This document shows, one piece after another, positions 18,001 through 26,893 of a stretch of 64,000 bases of DNA. This stretch comes from Fimbriiglobus ruber (GTDB lineage: Bacteria > Planctomycetota > Planctomycetia > Gemmatales > Gemmataceae): positions 372,001 to 436,000 of the forward strand of contig NZ_NIDE01000019.1 in NCBI RefSeq assembly GCF_002197845.1. Reading direction: 5' to 3'. The first letter of the stretch is position 1, and each line of letters begins with the position of its first letter. The notes beneath the pieces are model-generated. The model worked only from the letters and a program-made list of their open reading frames with translations, ran no database searches and had not been told where the DNA came from. A program made the position numbers and the translations under genes.

Positions 18001-19505
18001 TCAACCTGACTTATATCAGCCAGACCGGAAGTACCGGGGACGCCGGGGACCAGTACACCGGTCTGGACCGGTTCGGCCGTGTGGTCGACCAAAACTGGTA
18101 CGATCCGACGACCAGTACCTCCGCGGCCGATCTCCAATACGGGTACGATGCCGACGGGAACGTGCTGTGGCGGAACGATCTGGTGAACACGGCATTCGGC
18201 GAGGTGTACACGTACGACGGACTGAACCAGCTGGCGACGTTCGCCCGGGGGACGCTGAACGGGACCAAGACGGGCATCAGCGGGACGGCCAGTGCGACCC
18301 AGAGCTGGACGCCGGACGCGCTGGGCAACTTCATGTCGGTGACGACCAACGGGACGGCCCAATCGCGGACGGCGAACGCCCGGAATGAGATCACGTCCGT
18401 CGGTGGGGCGACCACCCCGACGTACGACGCCAACGGCAACATGACGACCGACGAGACGGGCCTCCAGTACGTCTACGACGCGTGGAACCGACTCGTGACG
18501 GTCAAGTCATCGGGCGGCACGACACTGGAGACGAACACCTACGACGGCGAGAACCGACTGGTGACGCAGGCTATCTCGGGGACGACGACCAACTCGTATT
18601 ACTCGAATCAGTGGCAAGTTCTGGAGCAGCAGGTCGGAACCGAGTACACTACACGGAATGTGTGGAGTCCGGTGTACGTGAACGCGATGGTGGACCGTGA
18701 CATGGACACCAGCGGGACCGGGCTGACGGCAACCGGAAGCGGATACCAGCGGTTGTGGCCGGCCCAGGACGCGAACTGGAACGTGATGGCGCTGGTGAAC
18801 GGTAGCGGGACCGTCGTCGAGCGATATACGTACAGCCCGTATGGTGTGGTGTCGGTACTGGACGGAAGTTACGGGTCACGGAACGGGTCGAGTTACGGGT
18901 GGATAGTGTTGTTCCAGGGGATGGCTCATGACACAGTCAGCGAGATGGATTACGGACGGAATCGGTGGTACAGTGAAACGTTGGGACGGTGGGCTACGAC
19001 TGATCCAATAAAATTCAGATCGAAGGACGATAATTTTTATCGATTTGTGGGGAACGGACCGCTTGTGGGCTTAGATCCTTCAGGCACGTTCAACTCTTTC
19101 GCATTCCCAATCGGAGCGAACTGGGGTGCGATAAAAGGCTCAGAAGTGGGTACAGGTCTCGGCTTTGTTGCAGGCGCAATTGTCGGGTTTGCTATTGCTA
19201 CTCGTGTACCCGCGGTAGGGATAGCAGTTCCATGTATTGCGGGCGCCGGCGCGTATGTCGGTTCTAAGATGGGATGGTATATTGGTGGGTATCTCGGTGG
19301 AACATGGGCTGCCATCAGACAACCGCCCGGTCCGGCCAATGGGCCTCAGGCCATGGAGGATGGAAAATTAGTAGGATATACATATCCAATTGCTGCGGTT
19401 ATAGCCATTCCTCTGCCAATGAATCCGCTAGCACTTACACCATTTGCTCCATTCGTTCTGGCGGCACAATTATACGTTACGTATGAACTTGTTGCGAATT
19501 GGTAA
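12036..19505 (+). CDS. giant FG-GAP/RHS repeat polymorphic-toxin protein
   Basis: 2489 residues from the ATG at 12036; a TTG two codons earlier is less likely. The N-terminus carries a planctomycete-type motif IEVLEDRIVPDG near residue 40. Residues about 55-385 are FG-GAP/VCBS beta-propeller repeats (for example DVDGDGTPDVIVAAGGGGGPRVQVW). Residues about 390-495 are a bacterial Ig-like domain. From about 540 to 2350 there are RHS/YD repeats, ending with the core signature NRWYSETLGRWATTDPI..GLDPSG. The last 139 residues form a variable tip rich in Gly and Ala with zipper-like helices (VGTGLGFVAGAIVGFAIA). The tip DNA is strikingly more AT-rich than the core. RHS proteins are encapsulating shells that deliver a C-terminal toxin; a pore-forming tip is an inference. 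A small membrane-protein gene follows after 2 bp. Confidence 0.9.
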   Translation: MRITVPSWLRRTDRVWDYLLGQSKPTRTRGQTLGRIGIEVLEDRIVPDGRPLPSPVIFAGAGVGMSPVVKAYNAETGVLNWQETVFAPSFTGGVLVATADFNKDGYPDVVVAAGSGGGAEIRILDGKTGAQISGPLGAFMALDAGFRGGVSVAAADVDGDGTPDVIVAAGGGGGPRVQVWSGATGKVIADFFAFDPSFRGGTTIAAADFTGSGKASVAVGAGPGGGPQIKVFDPMTGAQVAGPLGSFFAFDPSSRNGVFVGSDSLAGDVNGDGIPDLAVGSGPGAGEVKVFSGADGSVLKDFTPFGSGYTGGVRVGLAYVDDDSYADVVTGTGPGQTAEVRVFSGATGTQLAAPLGDYQPFGATATGGVYVASSNDPGGPPTGSTSTTLTADPSGGTFTANEQFLLSSVVTITAGSGTPTGTVTYAIAGGAFTSAHTLWSGTLGAYNAAAGGYVNSYVVTQPIPAGSYSLSVSYSGDANFLGSGGYTVPTVGSATGPVNQPPTNSSPVGPVQLGSGTNAPAPGASSSTGVIYSTGSIQLSRTDLSSSAGGTSYGQTWSWSSASGYSDGVSGTGATQAQAPHLTQVNGNDSIALVEDGQTAEFFDLYGGTYHSRFYGGSTLTHDAVAGTFTATDGVGNTVTFYDFSGSTPSGRAGKMSSMTDEYGNTTSVTSWATGGLPTEVQQVTGTGSTAATISFVYTYVTSGVNAGLLATVTQRQKIGSGSFATVRSSAYTYYDGTSSNGLAGELELAAVLDASGNTIDTSYYRYYTSGTGSSGNVEYSFGPAAYARLVAALGTSVDSLTDAQVAPYADVYLAYNSAGQVSSTTQAGDGASGTGGGLGTYTYTYTANTSYTGLFTPDVWDTKTVETLPDGNENIVYTNAFGAIILKVYEDTTTSQQWATYYRYDTAGQLVLEASPSAVTGYNDSLPDLVGYTGPGATYLSSSAGQITTNTYATTTTATTSTAGDAAGYLSQTDLSNGTGGSAVPQQSMTYLESPTGTFVPTASTQYRNTNGTGGETTTAAYTWQGSTAQPATVATTLPTVTSGENGPGTAATTTTVYNQYNQPVWQMDAGGFITYTAYDNATGAVVKTIQDVNTADTGDFTNLPSGWTTPSGGGLELITTYQVDALGRTIEETDPNGNVTYTVYDDADHEVRVYPGWNASTDTTTGPIQVTREDRANNYTETFTMSATPHTTGGVPDGTEAITGIQSLTRTYRNSGGQTVATDAYFNLGGLTYSTGTMGTAGVNFYQTQYGYDADGWQNRVVDPTGTITRTVYDGQGRVVSAWVGTDDTPTSGAWSPTNNTSPSNMVETSSDVYDGGGVGDGTLTQKTVYPGGSAAARVTDYWYDWRDRLVAEKDGVEATETDGVNRPLTVTTYDNLNEAIETQQYVGDGVTPSIVSGVLSLPSGTSADLRTQTVTSYDEQGRVYQTQVYDVNPTTGSVSTGALTTNDYYDLRGNQIAESAPGGAWTKDVYDGAGRKVEESVTDGAAGTSYSDAASVTGDHVLTQTQTIYDADGNAIETVTSDRDDNATGTGTLGTPTSGVHARVSYMASYFDAANRDVADVNVGTNGGSAWTRPGSVPTASSTVLVTSNSYSADAVQTVQLTGSPTGGTFTLTFGGQTTSAIAYNATAATVQSDLQGLSSIGSGNAIVTPADGSGWTVRFAGSLAGVYQVAVTGSGASLTGGTLPAVAVGVVSAGGDAGLVQAVTDPLGLVARTYYDALGRTVETVADYTGAAETTTTDVATEYTYDGAGHTLTLTADEPGGAYEQTLYVYGATTAGGSGVNSNDLLVTTEWPDPTTGAPSTSQEDTQTVNALGQVLTSTDRNGSTHTLTYDVLGRVTADAVTTLGSGVDGSVRRIATAYDTQGNAYLTTSYNAASGGSVVNQVEDVYNGLDQLTGEYQAVGGAVNTSTTPEAQYAYTEMAGGVNNSRLTSTTYPDGYVVTDNYASGVDNTISRLTSLSDNTGTLESYKYLGLDTVVERDHPESGVNLTYISQTGSTGDAGDQYTGLDRFGRVVDQNWYDPTTSTSAADLQYGYDADGNVLWRNDLVNTAFGEVYTYDGLNQLATFARGTLNGTKTGISGTASATQSWTPDALGNFMSVTTNGTAQSRTANARNEITSVGGATTPTYDANGNMTTDETGLQYVYDAWNRLVTVKSSGGTTLETNTYDGENRLVTQAISGTTTNSYYSNQWQVLEQQVGTEYTTRNVWSPVYVNAMVDRDMDTSGTGLTATGSGYQRLWPAQDANWNVMALVNGSGTVVERYTYSPYGVVSVLDGSYGSRNGSSYGWIVLFQGMAHDTVSEMDYGRNRWYSETLGRWATTDPIKFRSKDDNFYRFVGNGPLVGLDPSGTFNSFAFPIGANWGAIKGSEVGTGLGFVAGAIVGFAIATRVPAVGIAVPCIAGAGAYVGSKMGWYIGGYLGGTWAAIRQPPGPANGPQAMEDGKLVGYTYPIAAVIAIPLPMNPLALTPFAPFVLAAQLYVTYELVANW

Positions 19506-19507
19506 GA

Positions 19508-19963
19508 ATGACTGCAAAACATATAGAACCTGTAGTACCTGGCAGTGGACCAGCAGTGTCGACACGTACGACAGTGCGCCGCTTTCAGATTGGACTCGGC
19601 ACACTCGTTGCCTTGATACCTCTCTATATATTATTTGCGCCTTCTACACCACACGAACGACTGCTGAATCATCTAAAGACTGCACCAAAACACGAGGCAA
19701 TTTTATTGGGATATGTCGGATTTTTAACCTTTTTTGCTTCGCTGTCATTATCATCAATTTTATCGCTATATCTACTTTATCCGAGACCATTAGATCTGTT
19801 TTCGTCTGTTCAATACAAATTAATAACATTAAAAAATTGCGATGTATTATTAATTTATAACACTATGATTCAAGATGGCATCTTGGTAACCAAAATTTGC
19901 AATCGCGAAGGCGAGCTTACGATATCTGGAAATAAGTCTTTTTTGGATTTTTATATACAATAA
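19508..19963 (+). CDS. small two-helix membrane protein, candidate RHS immunity protein
   Basis: 151 residues from the ATG at 19508, 2 bp after the RHS stop. Two hydrophobic helices (about residues 27-46, IGLGTLVALIPLYILF, and 63-92, ILLGYVGFLTFFASLSLSSILSLYLLY) are followed by a soluble C-terminal half. No family is recognised. The gene is AT-rich like the toxin tip upstream and unlike the RHS core. Position immediately 3' of a polymorphic toxin tip is the classical place of the cognate immunity gene, and a membrane location would suit protection from a membrane-active tip. Both points are inference from context. Confidence 0.7.
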   Translation: MTAKHIEPVVPGSGPAVSTRTTVRRFQIGLGTLVALIPLYILFAPSTPHERLLNHLKTAPKHEAILLGYVGFLTFFASLSLSSILSLYLLYPRPLDLFSSVQYKLITLKNCDVLLIYNTMIQDGILVTKICNREGELTISGNKSFLDFYIQ

Positions 19964-20174
19964 CAATTACCAAGAGCGACCGTTCACAGAATATCGTTAC
20001 AATATTTGTTATCAATAACAAAACATTTGGACTTGACATTGGGATCTGCCGTTTCGTACTCAGTTCGCTATCTTGGCGCCTTCAGTCTTAGCCTTCATTG
20101 CCTAGTGATCGGCATCGAATTCGGATCCACATCAGCATCGAAAACAAGTCCACGGGGCGGGGGTTCATCGGGCA

Positions 20175-20327
20175 TCACTTCTTGGGTTTGGTGGCTTTCA
20201 TCGTCTGGCCATCTTTCGCTTTCATCGACTCCCGGAAGCGGTAACTTTCGCCATTCATCTCGAAGATGTGGCAGCGGTGGGTGAGCCGGTCGAGCAGGGC
20301 GGCCGTCATCCGCTCGCCCTGGAAGTC
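20175..20327 (-). pseudogene. istB C-terminal remnant (IS21 family)
   Basis: On the minus strand the frame reads MTAALLDRLTHRCHIFEMNGESYRFRES and then a Lys-rich tail, the characteristic C-terminus of the IS21-family helper ATPase IstB (the DRL-H-x(7)-GESYR pattern). Only about 50 codons remain; the AAA+ core and istA are missing. It abuts an IS66 transposase fragment, so the gap between the first RHS gene and the next cassette is a graveyard of insertion elements. Confidence 0.7.
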
Positions 20328-20339
20328 CCGAGCCAGGTC

Positions 20340-20412
20340 TGCTGGGCGCACTTGGCTCGGGACTTCCAGGCCATGATCGACCGGAAGAACGCGGGCGCGG
20401 AGATCGGAGCAT
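20340..20412 (+). pseudogene. IS66 transposase fragment
   Basis: The plus strand encodes CWAHLARDFQAMIDRKNAG, a segment typical of the IS66-family DDE transposase (CWAHLxRDFQ), before running into unrelated sequence with a stop at about 20447. About 24 codons survive. An 18-bp perfect inverted repeat (20318-20335 and 20353-20370) overlaps it, so the LARDFQ-coding DNA occurs in both orientations around a 17-bp spacer, a scar of nested rearrangements. Confidence 0.65.
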
Positions 20413-20565
20413 GCGGGTATCGACAGCGATCCCCAAGTTAGTACCGGCGTTTGGTTCAACCAGTGTAAGCGAGCCGACCTAGACCTAGATATGCCTCTCT
20501 ACGCCGTTCGATCTGCCGCCATCGCGACCCATGATACGACGCTTAGGAGTTGAGGGGACGCCGGG

Positions 20566-23178
20566 TTGGTGCAGGCGGTGACCGATCCGCTCGGGTTGGT
20601 CGCGCGGACGTATTACGACGCCCTCGGGCGGACGGTCGAGACGGTGGCTGACTACACTGGCGCGGCGGAGACGACGACCGACGTGGCGACCGAATACACG
20701 TATGACGGTGCCGGGCACACGCTGACGCTGACGGCCGACGAACCCGGCGGGGCGTACGAGCAGACGGCGTACGTGTACGGGGCGACGACGGCCGGCGGGA
20801 GCGGGGTGAACAGCAACGACCTGCTGGTCACGACCGAGTGGCCGGACCCGACGACCGGGGCCCCGAGTACCTCGCAGGAGGACACCCAGACGGTCAACGC
20901 CCTGGGCCAGGTGTTGACCAGCACGGACCGCAACGGGTCGACGCACACGCTCACGTACGACGTCCTCGGGCGAGTCACGTCGGACGCGGTGACGACCCTC
21001 GGTAGCGGGGTCGACGGGAGTGTGCGGCGGATCGCGACGGCGTACGACACCCAGGGGAACGCGTACTTGACGACAAGCTACAATGCGGCGTCGGGCGGGA
21101 GCGTTGTGAATCAGGTCGAGGACGTGTACAACGGGCTCGACCAGTTGACGGGCGAATACCAGGCGGTCGGCGGGGTGAATAACTCGCGCATGACAAGTAC
21201 GACATACCCCGATGGGTACGTGGTGACCGACAACTACGCGAGCGGGCTCGACAACACGATCAGCCGGCTGACGTCGCTGTCGGACACCACGGGGACGCTA
21301 GAGAGTTACAAGTACCTGGGCCTGGACACGGTGGTCGAGCGGGACCACCCGGAATCTGGGGTGAACCTGACGGACATCAGCCAGACCGGAAGTACCGGGG
21401 ACGCCGGGGACCAGTACACCGGACTGGACCGGTTCGGCCGTGTGGTTGACCAGAACTGGTACGACCCGACGACCAGCATCTCCGCAGTCGACCTTCAGTA
21501 CGGGTATGACGCGGACGGGAACGTGCTGTGGCGGAACGATACGGTGAACACGGCATTCGGTGAGGTGTACACGTACGACGGGCTGAACCAGCTGGCGACG
21601 TTCGCCCGGGGGACGCTGAACGGCACTAAGACAGGCATCAGCGGGACGGCCAGCGCGACCCAGAGTTGGACGCCGGACGCGCTGGGCAATTTCACGTCGG
21701 TGACGACCAACGGGACGGCCCAGTCGCGGACGGCGAACGCCCAGAACGAGATCACGGCAATCGGCGGGGCGACCACCCCAACGTATGACGCCAATGGGAA
21801 CATGACGACCGACGAGACCGGCCTCCAGTACGTATACGACGCCTGGAACCGATTAGTGATGGTGAAATCGTCCGGCGGGACGACGTTGGAAACGAACACT
21901 TACGACGGCAAGAGCCGCTTGGTGACGCAGACGGTCTCGGGGACGACGACCAACTCGTACTACTCGAATCAGTGGCAAGTTCTGGAGCAGCAGGTTGGGA
22001 CCGAGTACACGACACGAAATGTGTGGAGCCCGGTGTACGTGAACGCGATGGTGGACCGGGATACGGATACGAGTGGGACCGGGCTGACTGCGACGGGAAG
22101 CGGATACCAACGCTTGTGGCCGGCCCAGGATGCGAACTGGAACGTGGTGGCGTTAGTGAACGGCAGCGCAACAGTCGTTGAGCGGTATACGTACCAGCCG
22201 TTCGGTGCGGTAACGGTTCTGGATGGAAGTTACGGGTCGCGGAGTGCGTCGAGCTACGCGTGGACGATTCTATTCCAAGGCATGGCCCAGGATGCCGTGA
22301 GCGGGTTGGATCAAGCGAATCGACGGTGGTATAGTGAAACGCAAGGACGGTGGATGACAACGGACCCACTCAAGTTTGCTGCCGAGGACAACAACTTTTA
22401 TAGGACCGAAGGAAACGCCCCAGTCGATACGAGCGACCCTAGCGGGCTCCGCTGGACTTGGTCTGATGTTCTGGTTGGGGCCGGAACGGCATTGGTGGTA
22501 GCAGGAGGAGTGGTATTGGTGGTCGGCACAGGTGGGTTAGCAACCCCTCTCGTGGTCGGTGGATTGGCAGTTGCAGCGACAGCTGGCGGAGTTCGGGCTG
22601 GAATGTATGCACAATCTACAGGAGATGCTTTCGAGTATGGAGTAGGGACAGGGCTTGCGGTGGGGGCACCCACTGCTGCGGGCACAGCAGTTGCGCGGTT
22701 TGGTGTTCAAGGGGCGGCGAGCGTATATGCCAGTGCGACTGTGTCGGTGGCTACCGGCACTTATGTATCATATGGCACTGCATACACTCCTACCGTTACA
22801 TTATACAGAGGCGTCAATTCGGACAACTTTGCGTATCCACAGGCACAAAATGGAGTTATAAGTCCCAACTGGCGTTGGTGGTATTATTTGACGGGATACA
22901 CGCCATCCTATCCGGGCGCACACAACTTCGTTCGTGGCGGAACTACGTTGTCGCCTTACACATCTTGGACTACAGATCCAGAAGTGGCAATCAACTTTGC
23001 CCTTAGGCCCTCATCCACAGGAGTAGTAGTCACAGCCGAAGTCCCAGTTACCAGAATAGTTACGAGCCCAAACACGCAAAGTGTAACGCTTATTCAGAAC
23101 GGTAAATATGTCTCCGAGGCGGAAGTGTTGGTCACCAAGACCGTCTATGGTACACCGACTGCTATAGAGCTGCCTTGA
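20566..23178 (+). CDS. orphan RHS core cassette with ADP-ribosyltransferase-like toxin tip
   Basis: 870 codons from a TTG in a duplicated stretch of RHS core; no signal peptide or N-terminal delivery domain is present. Similarity to the full-length RHS gene starts abruptly near 20555 (its position 17130), so this is a displaced C-terminal cassette rather than a complete gene. The core ends in NRRWYSETQGRWMTTDPLKF..SDPSG. The AT-rich tip from about 22440 has an Ala/Gly-rich hydrophobic region and then an R-S-E ADP-ribosyltransferase pattern: Arg in VTLYRGVNSD, Ser-Thr in SPYTSWTTDPEVAINFA, Glu-x-Glu in YVSEAEVLVT. Compared with the first gene it lacks 20 codons (GAVNTS..EMAG) in frame. It probably becomes active only after recombination with the upstream core. 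A partner gene follows after 36 bp. Confidence 0.8.
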   Translation: MVQAVTDPLGLVARTYYDALGRTVETVADYTGAAETTTDVATEYTYDGAGHTLTLTADEPGGAYEQTAYVYGATTAGGSGVNSNDLLVTTEWPDPTTGAPSTSQEDTQTVNALGQVLTSTDRNGSTHTLTYDVLGRVTSDAVTTLGSGVDGSVRRIATAYDTQGNAYLTTSYNAASGGSVVNQVEDVYNGLDQLTGEYQAVGGVNNSRMTSTTYPDGYVVTDNYASGLDNTISRLTSLSDTTGTLESYKYLGLDTVVERDHPESGVNLTDISQTGSTGDAGDQYTGLDRFGRVVDQNWYDPTTSISAVDLQYGYDADGNVLWRNDTVNTAFGEVYTYDGLNQLATFARGTLNGTKTGISGTASATQSWTPDALGNFTSVTTNGTAQSRTANAQNEITAIGGATTPTYDANGNMTTDETGLQYVYDAWNRLVMVKSSGGTTLETNTYDGKSRLVTQTVSGTTTNSYYSNQWQVLEQQVGTEYTTRNVWSPVYVNAMVDRDTDTSGTGLTATGSGYQRLWPAQDANWNVVALVNGSATVVERYTYQPFGAVTVLDGSYGSRSASSYAWTILFQGMAQDAVSGLDQANRRWYSETQGRWMTTDPLKFAAEDNNFYRTEGNAPVDTSDPSGLRWTWSDVLVGAGTALVVAGGVVLVVGTGGLATPLVVGGLAVAATAGGVRAGMYAQSTGDAFEYGVGTGLAVGAPTAAGTAVARFGVQGAASVYASATVSVATGTYVSYGTAYTPTVTLYRGVNSDNFAYPQAQNGVISPNWRWWYYLTGYTPSYPGAHNFVRGGTTLSPYTSWTTDPEVAINFALRPSSTGVVVTAEVPVTRIVTSPNTQSVTLIQNGKYVSEAEVLVTKTVYGTPTAIELP

Positions 23179-23214
23179 TTCTCTATACAATCATCGTCAT
23201 TCTGATATTTAAAT

Positions 23215-23490
23215 ATGTTTACCAAAATACGACCGTTCATAAAAACCGGGGATTTTTACGTAATCGTTGCAGAGCACGATACCGGGATAATACTAGACAA
23301 AGACGGCAAATATGACAACTCCGACAGCATTCACTATTTTGAATTTATTGATCTTGACATGGCCATATTGTACTGCCAAGAACAGTCCGCCCGTAACATA
23401 AAGCAAGAATATGTAATTTATAATTCTGATCACGAATGTATTCTTGCAGTATATAAGAACGGACAAATACGAAGATATAAATTGCCATAA
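23215..23490 (+). CDS. small protein, candidate immunity partner of the ART-like tip
   Basis: 91 residues, soluble and mixed in charge, with no recognised family (MFTKIRPFIKTGDFYVIVAE at the start). The gene is AT-rich, unlike the RHS core. It follows the ADP-ribosyltransferase-like tip by 36 bp on the same strand, the expected place for an immunity protein that would bind and block the toxin in the cytoplasm. Function is inferred from position only. The stretch 23491-23712 after it has no recognised gene. Confidence 0.65.
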   Translation: MFTKIRPFIKTGDFYVIVAEHDTGIILDKDGKYDNSDSIHYFEFIDLDMAILYCQEQSARNIKQEYVIYNSDHECILAVYKNGQIRRYKLP

Positions 23491-25035
23491 TATATACGCC
23501 AATGTATTGCACGACATGGCTGTAAAACTGCTTTGCGACAGGTGACACAGCTTGTCACGGCGGGCAAAGTTTTTTCTCAATGTGCATTTTTTTTGGTTTG
23601 CTAGAGACAGAGAATGCGGGGATTTTGGAACCCTTACCCCATCCGTTGAAGTTATCGCTCGACCAGCGGGCATATCTTTCCCTTGCCCAGGAGTTGAACA
23701 TACCGGTTCGACAATGCCACCGGGACGGGCGCCCTGGGAATCCCCACGAGTGGGGTCCACGCCCGGGTGAGCTACATGGCCAGCTATTACGACGCGGCCA
23801 ACCGGGACATCGCGGACGTGAACGTGGGAACGAACGGCGGGTCGGCGTGGACGCGGCCGGGGTCGGTGCCGACGGCGTCGGGCACGGTACTGGTGACGAG
23901 CAATTCGTACGCCGCCGACGCGGTTCAGACGGTTCAACTCACGGGGTCGCCGACGGGCGGCACGTTCACCCTCACGTTCGGCGGCCAGACGACGTCCGCG
24001 ATCGCGTACAACGCGACGGCGGCGACCGTCCAGAGCGACCTCCAGGGGCTGTCGTCGATCGGGTCCGGGAACGCGATCGTCACCCCGGCCGACGGGACCG
24101 GGTGGACGGTCCGGTTCGCCGGGTCCCTGGCCGGTGCGTATCAGGTCGCCGTGACCGGGAGCGGAGCGTCGCTGACCGGGGGCACGCTACCGGCGGTCGC
24201 GGTCGGGGTGGTGTCGGCCGGTGGGGACGCCGGGTTGGTGCAGGCGGTGACCGACCCCCTCGGGCTGGTCGCGCGGACGTATGACGACGCCCTCGGGCGG
24301 ACGGTCGAGACGGCGGCCGATTACACCGGGGTGGCCGAGACGACGACGACCGACGTGGCCACCGAATACACGTACGACGGGGCCGGGCACACGTTGACCC
24401 TGACGGCCGACGAACCGGGTGGGGCGTACGAGCAGACGCTGTACGTGTACGGTGCGACGACGGCCGGCGGGAGCGGGGTGAACAGCAACGACTTGCTCGT
24501 CACGACCGAGTGGCCGGACCCGACGACCGGGGCCCCGAGCGCGTCCCAGGAAGACACCCAGACGGTCAACGCTCTGGGCCAGGTGCTGACCAGCACGGAC
24601 CGGAACGGGTCGACGCACACGCTGACGTACGACGTCCTCGGGCGGGTCACGTCGGACGCGGTCACGACGCTCGGCAGCGGGGTGGACGGGAGCGTGCGAC
24701 GGATCACGACGGCGTATGACACCCAAGGGAACGCGTACTTGACGACGAGCTATAGCGCGGCCTCGGGCGGGAGTGTGGTGAACCAGGTTGAGGACGTGTA
24801 TGATGGGCTCGATCAGTTGACGGGCGAATATCAGGCGGTCGCCGGGGCGGTCAACACGTCGACGACGCCCGAAGTGCAGTATGCGTACACCGAGATGGCG
24901 AGCGGCGTGAATAACTCTCGCATGACGAGTACGACGTACCCCGATGGGTATGTGGTCACCGACAACTACGCGAGCGGCCTGGACGATTCGATCAGTCGGT
25001 TGACGTCGCTGTCGGACACCACGGGCACGCTGGAG

Positions 25036-25289
25036 GTAACCGTTCACGGGAGTCGCTGGCACTGACAGACAATCGTAATCGCAAATTTGCCTTGTTTTTC
25101 GGGACTATTGCGGGCGGCGCCCACATGTTTACTTGAGTCCGAGGGCGATTTTACCCGCCTTTAGACCACATTATTGATCCGGGGTCATGTATATAATGTA
25201 CACTATCAGAGTGAAAAACAGCTTGTTTTCGGGGAACTTTATAACCCGTTGTTCAGGTGAACAAATGCTTTAGCCCCGTGAACGGTTGC
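25036..25289. mobile_element. 254-bp MITE copy 1 (IS66-like ends)
   Basis: Starts GTAACCGTTCACGGG and ends with the near-perfect complement (CCCCGTGAACGGTTGC). It is flanked by the direct repeat CGCTGGAG at 25028-25035 and 25290-25297; the same 8 bp occur once at the homologous site of the intact RHS gene. GTAA termini and an 8-bp duplication are the hallmarks of the IS66 family. No protein is encoded, so it must have been mobilised in trans. It appears identical to the copy at 26640. Confidence 0.9.
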
Positions 25290-26639
25290 CGCTGGAGAGC
25301 TACAAGTACCTGGGCCTGGACACGGTGGTCGAGCGGGATCACCCGGAGAGTGGCGTCAACCTGACGTATATCAGCCAAACTGGTAGCACGGGAGACGCCG
25401 GGGATCAGTACACGGGACTGGATCGCTTCGGCCGTGTCGTCGACCAAAACTGGTACGACCCGATGACCAGCACTTCCGCGGTCGACCTCCAGTACGGGTA
25501 CGACGCGGACGGGAACGTCCTGTGGCGGAACGATACGGTGAACACGGCGTTCGGCGAGGTGTACACGTACGACGGGCTGAACCAGCTGGCGACGTTTGCC
25601 CGGGGGACGCTGAACGGGACCAAGACGGGCATCAGCGGGACGGCGTCAGCGACCCAGAGCTGGACGCCCGACGCGCTCGGCAACTTCACGTCGGTGACGA
25701 CCAACGGAACGGCTCAGTCGAGGGCGGCGAATGCCCAAAACGAGATCACGGCCGTCGGCGGGGCGGCCACCCCGACATACGACGCCAACGGCAACATGAC
25801 GACCGACGAGACCGGCCTCCAGTACGTATACGACGCGTGGAATCGACTGGTGACAGTCAAGTCGTCCGGCGGCACGACGCTGGAAACGGACAGCTACGAC
25901 GGACTGAACCGATTGGTGACGCAGGCGGTCTCGGGAACGACGACGAACTCGTACTACTCGATCAGTGGCAGGTTCTGGAACAGCAGGTTGGGAGCGAGTA
26001 CACTACACGGAATGTGTGGAGCCCGGTGTACGTGAACGCGATGGTGGACCGAGATACAGATACGAGCGGGACCGGGCTGACTGCAACTGGGAGCGGCTAC
26101 CAGCGACTATGGCCAGCCCAGGATGCGAACTGGAATGTGGTGGCGCTGGTCAATGGAAGTAGTGCAGTCGTTGAGCGGTATGCGTACGCTCCGTTTGGGG
26201 CAGTCACTGTGCTGGATGGGAGTTACGGGGCGCGGAGCGGGTCGAGTTATGGATGGACTGTAATGTACCAGGGTATGACTCGTGACATAGTAAGTGGATT
26301 GATTGAAGCAAACCGACGGTGGTACAGTGAAGAACTTGGCCGATGGATAAAAACAGATCCGTTAGGCTTTAATGGAGGAAGTGACAATTTTTATCAATTT
26401 GTAGGAAACAAACCTCTTGATTCTGTAGATCCTTCAGGTCTGTTTAATCCTGGAGCATTTGGGCCGGGAGCTAATGCTGGATGGAAAACTGGTGCGCTGT
26501 CAGGTGTCGTTGTGGGGGCAATCGTCGGAGCAGCAATCGGCGCGCCCTTTGGTGTCGACGGCTTTTTCACGGGCGGGATTTATGGTGCTGCTATCGGAGG
26601 AGTTGCAGGAGGTGTTATTGGATATGCAGCTGGCGGTGT

Positions 26640-26893
26640 GTAACCGTTCACGGGAGTCGCTGGCACTGACAGACAATCGTAATCGCAAATTTGCCTTGTT
26701 TTTCGGGACTATTGCGGGCGGCGCCCACATGTTTACTTGAGTCCGAGGGCGATTTTACCCGCCTTTAGACCACATTATTGATCCGGGGTCATGTATATAA
26801 TGTACACTATCAGAGTGAAAAACAGCTTGTTTTCGGGGAACTTTATAACCCGTTGTTCAGGTGAACAAATGCTTTAGCCCCGTGAACGGTTGC
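26640..26893. mobile_element. 254-bp MITE copy 2 (IS66-like ends)
   Basis: Same length, ends and internal sequence as copy 1, in the same orientation. Flanking direct repeats are GGCGGTGT at 26632-26639 and 26894-26901. The insertion lies in the toxin tip of the second orphan cassette; the reading frame resumes after the right duplication. Two apparently identical copies with intact target duplications indicate recent movement. Confidence 0.9.

Noticed and set aside
16269-18362. Long minus-strand frames opposite the RHS gene
   Set aside because: They are Arg/Pro/His-rich complements of YD repeats, recur opposite every core copy, and lack any family.
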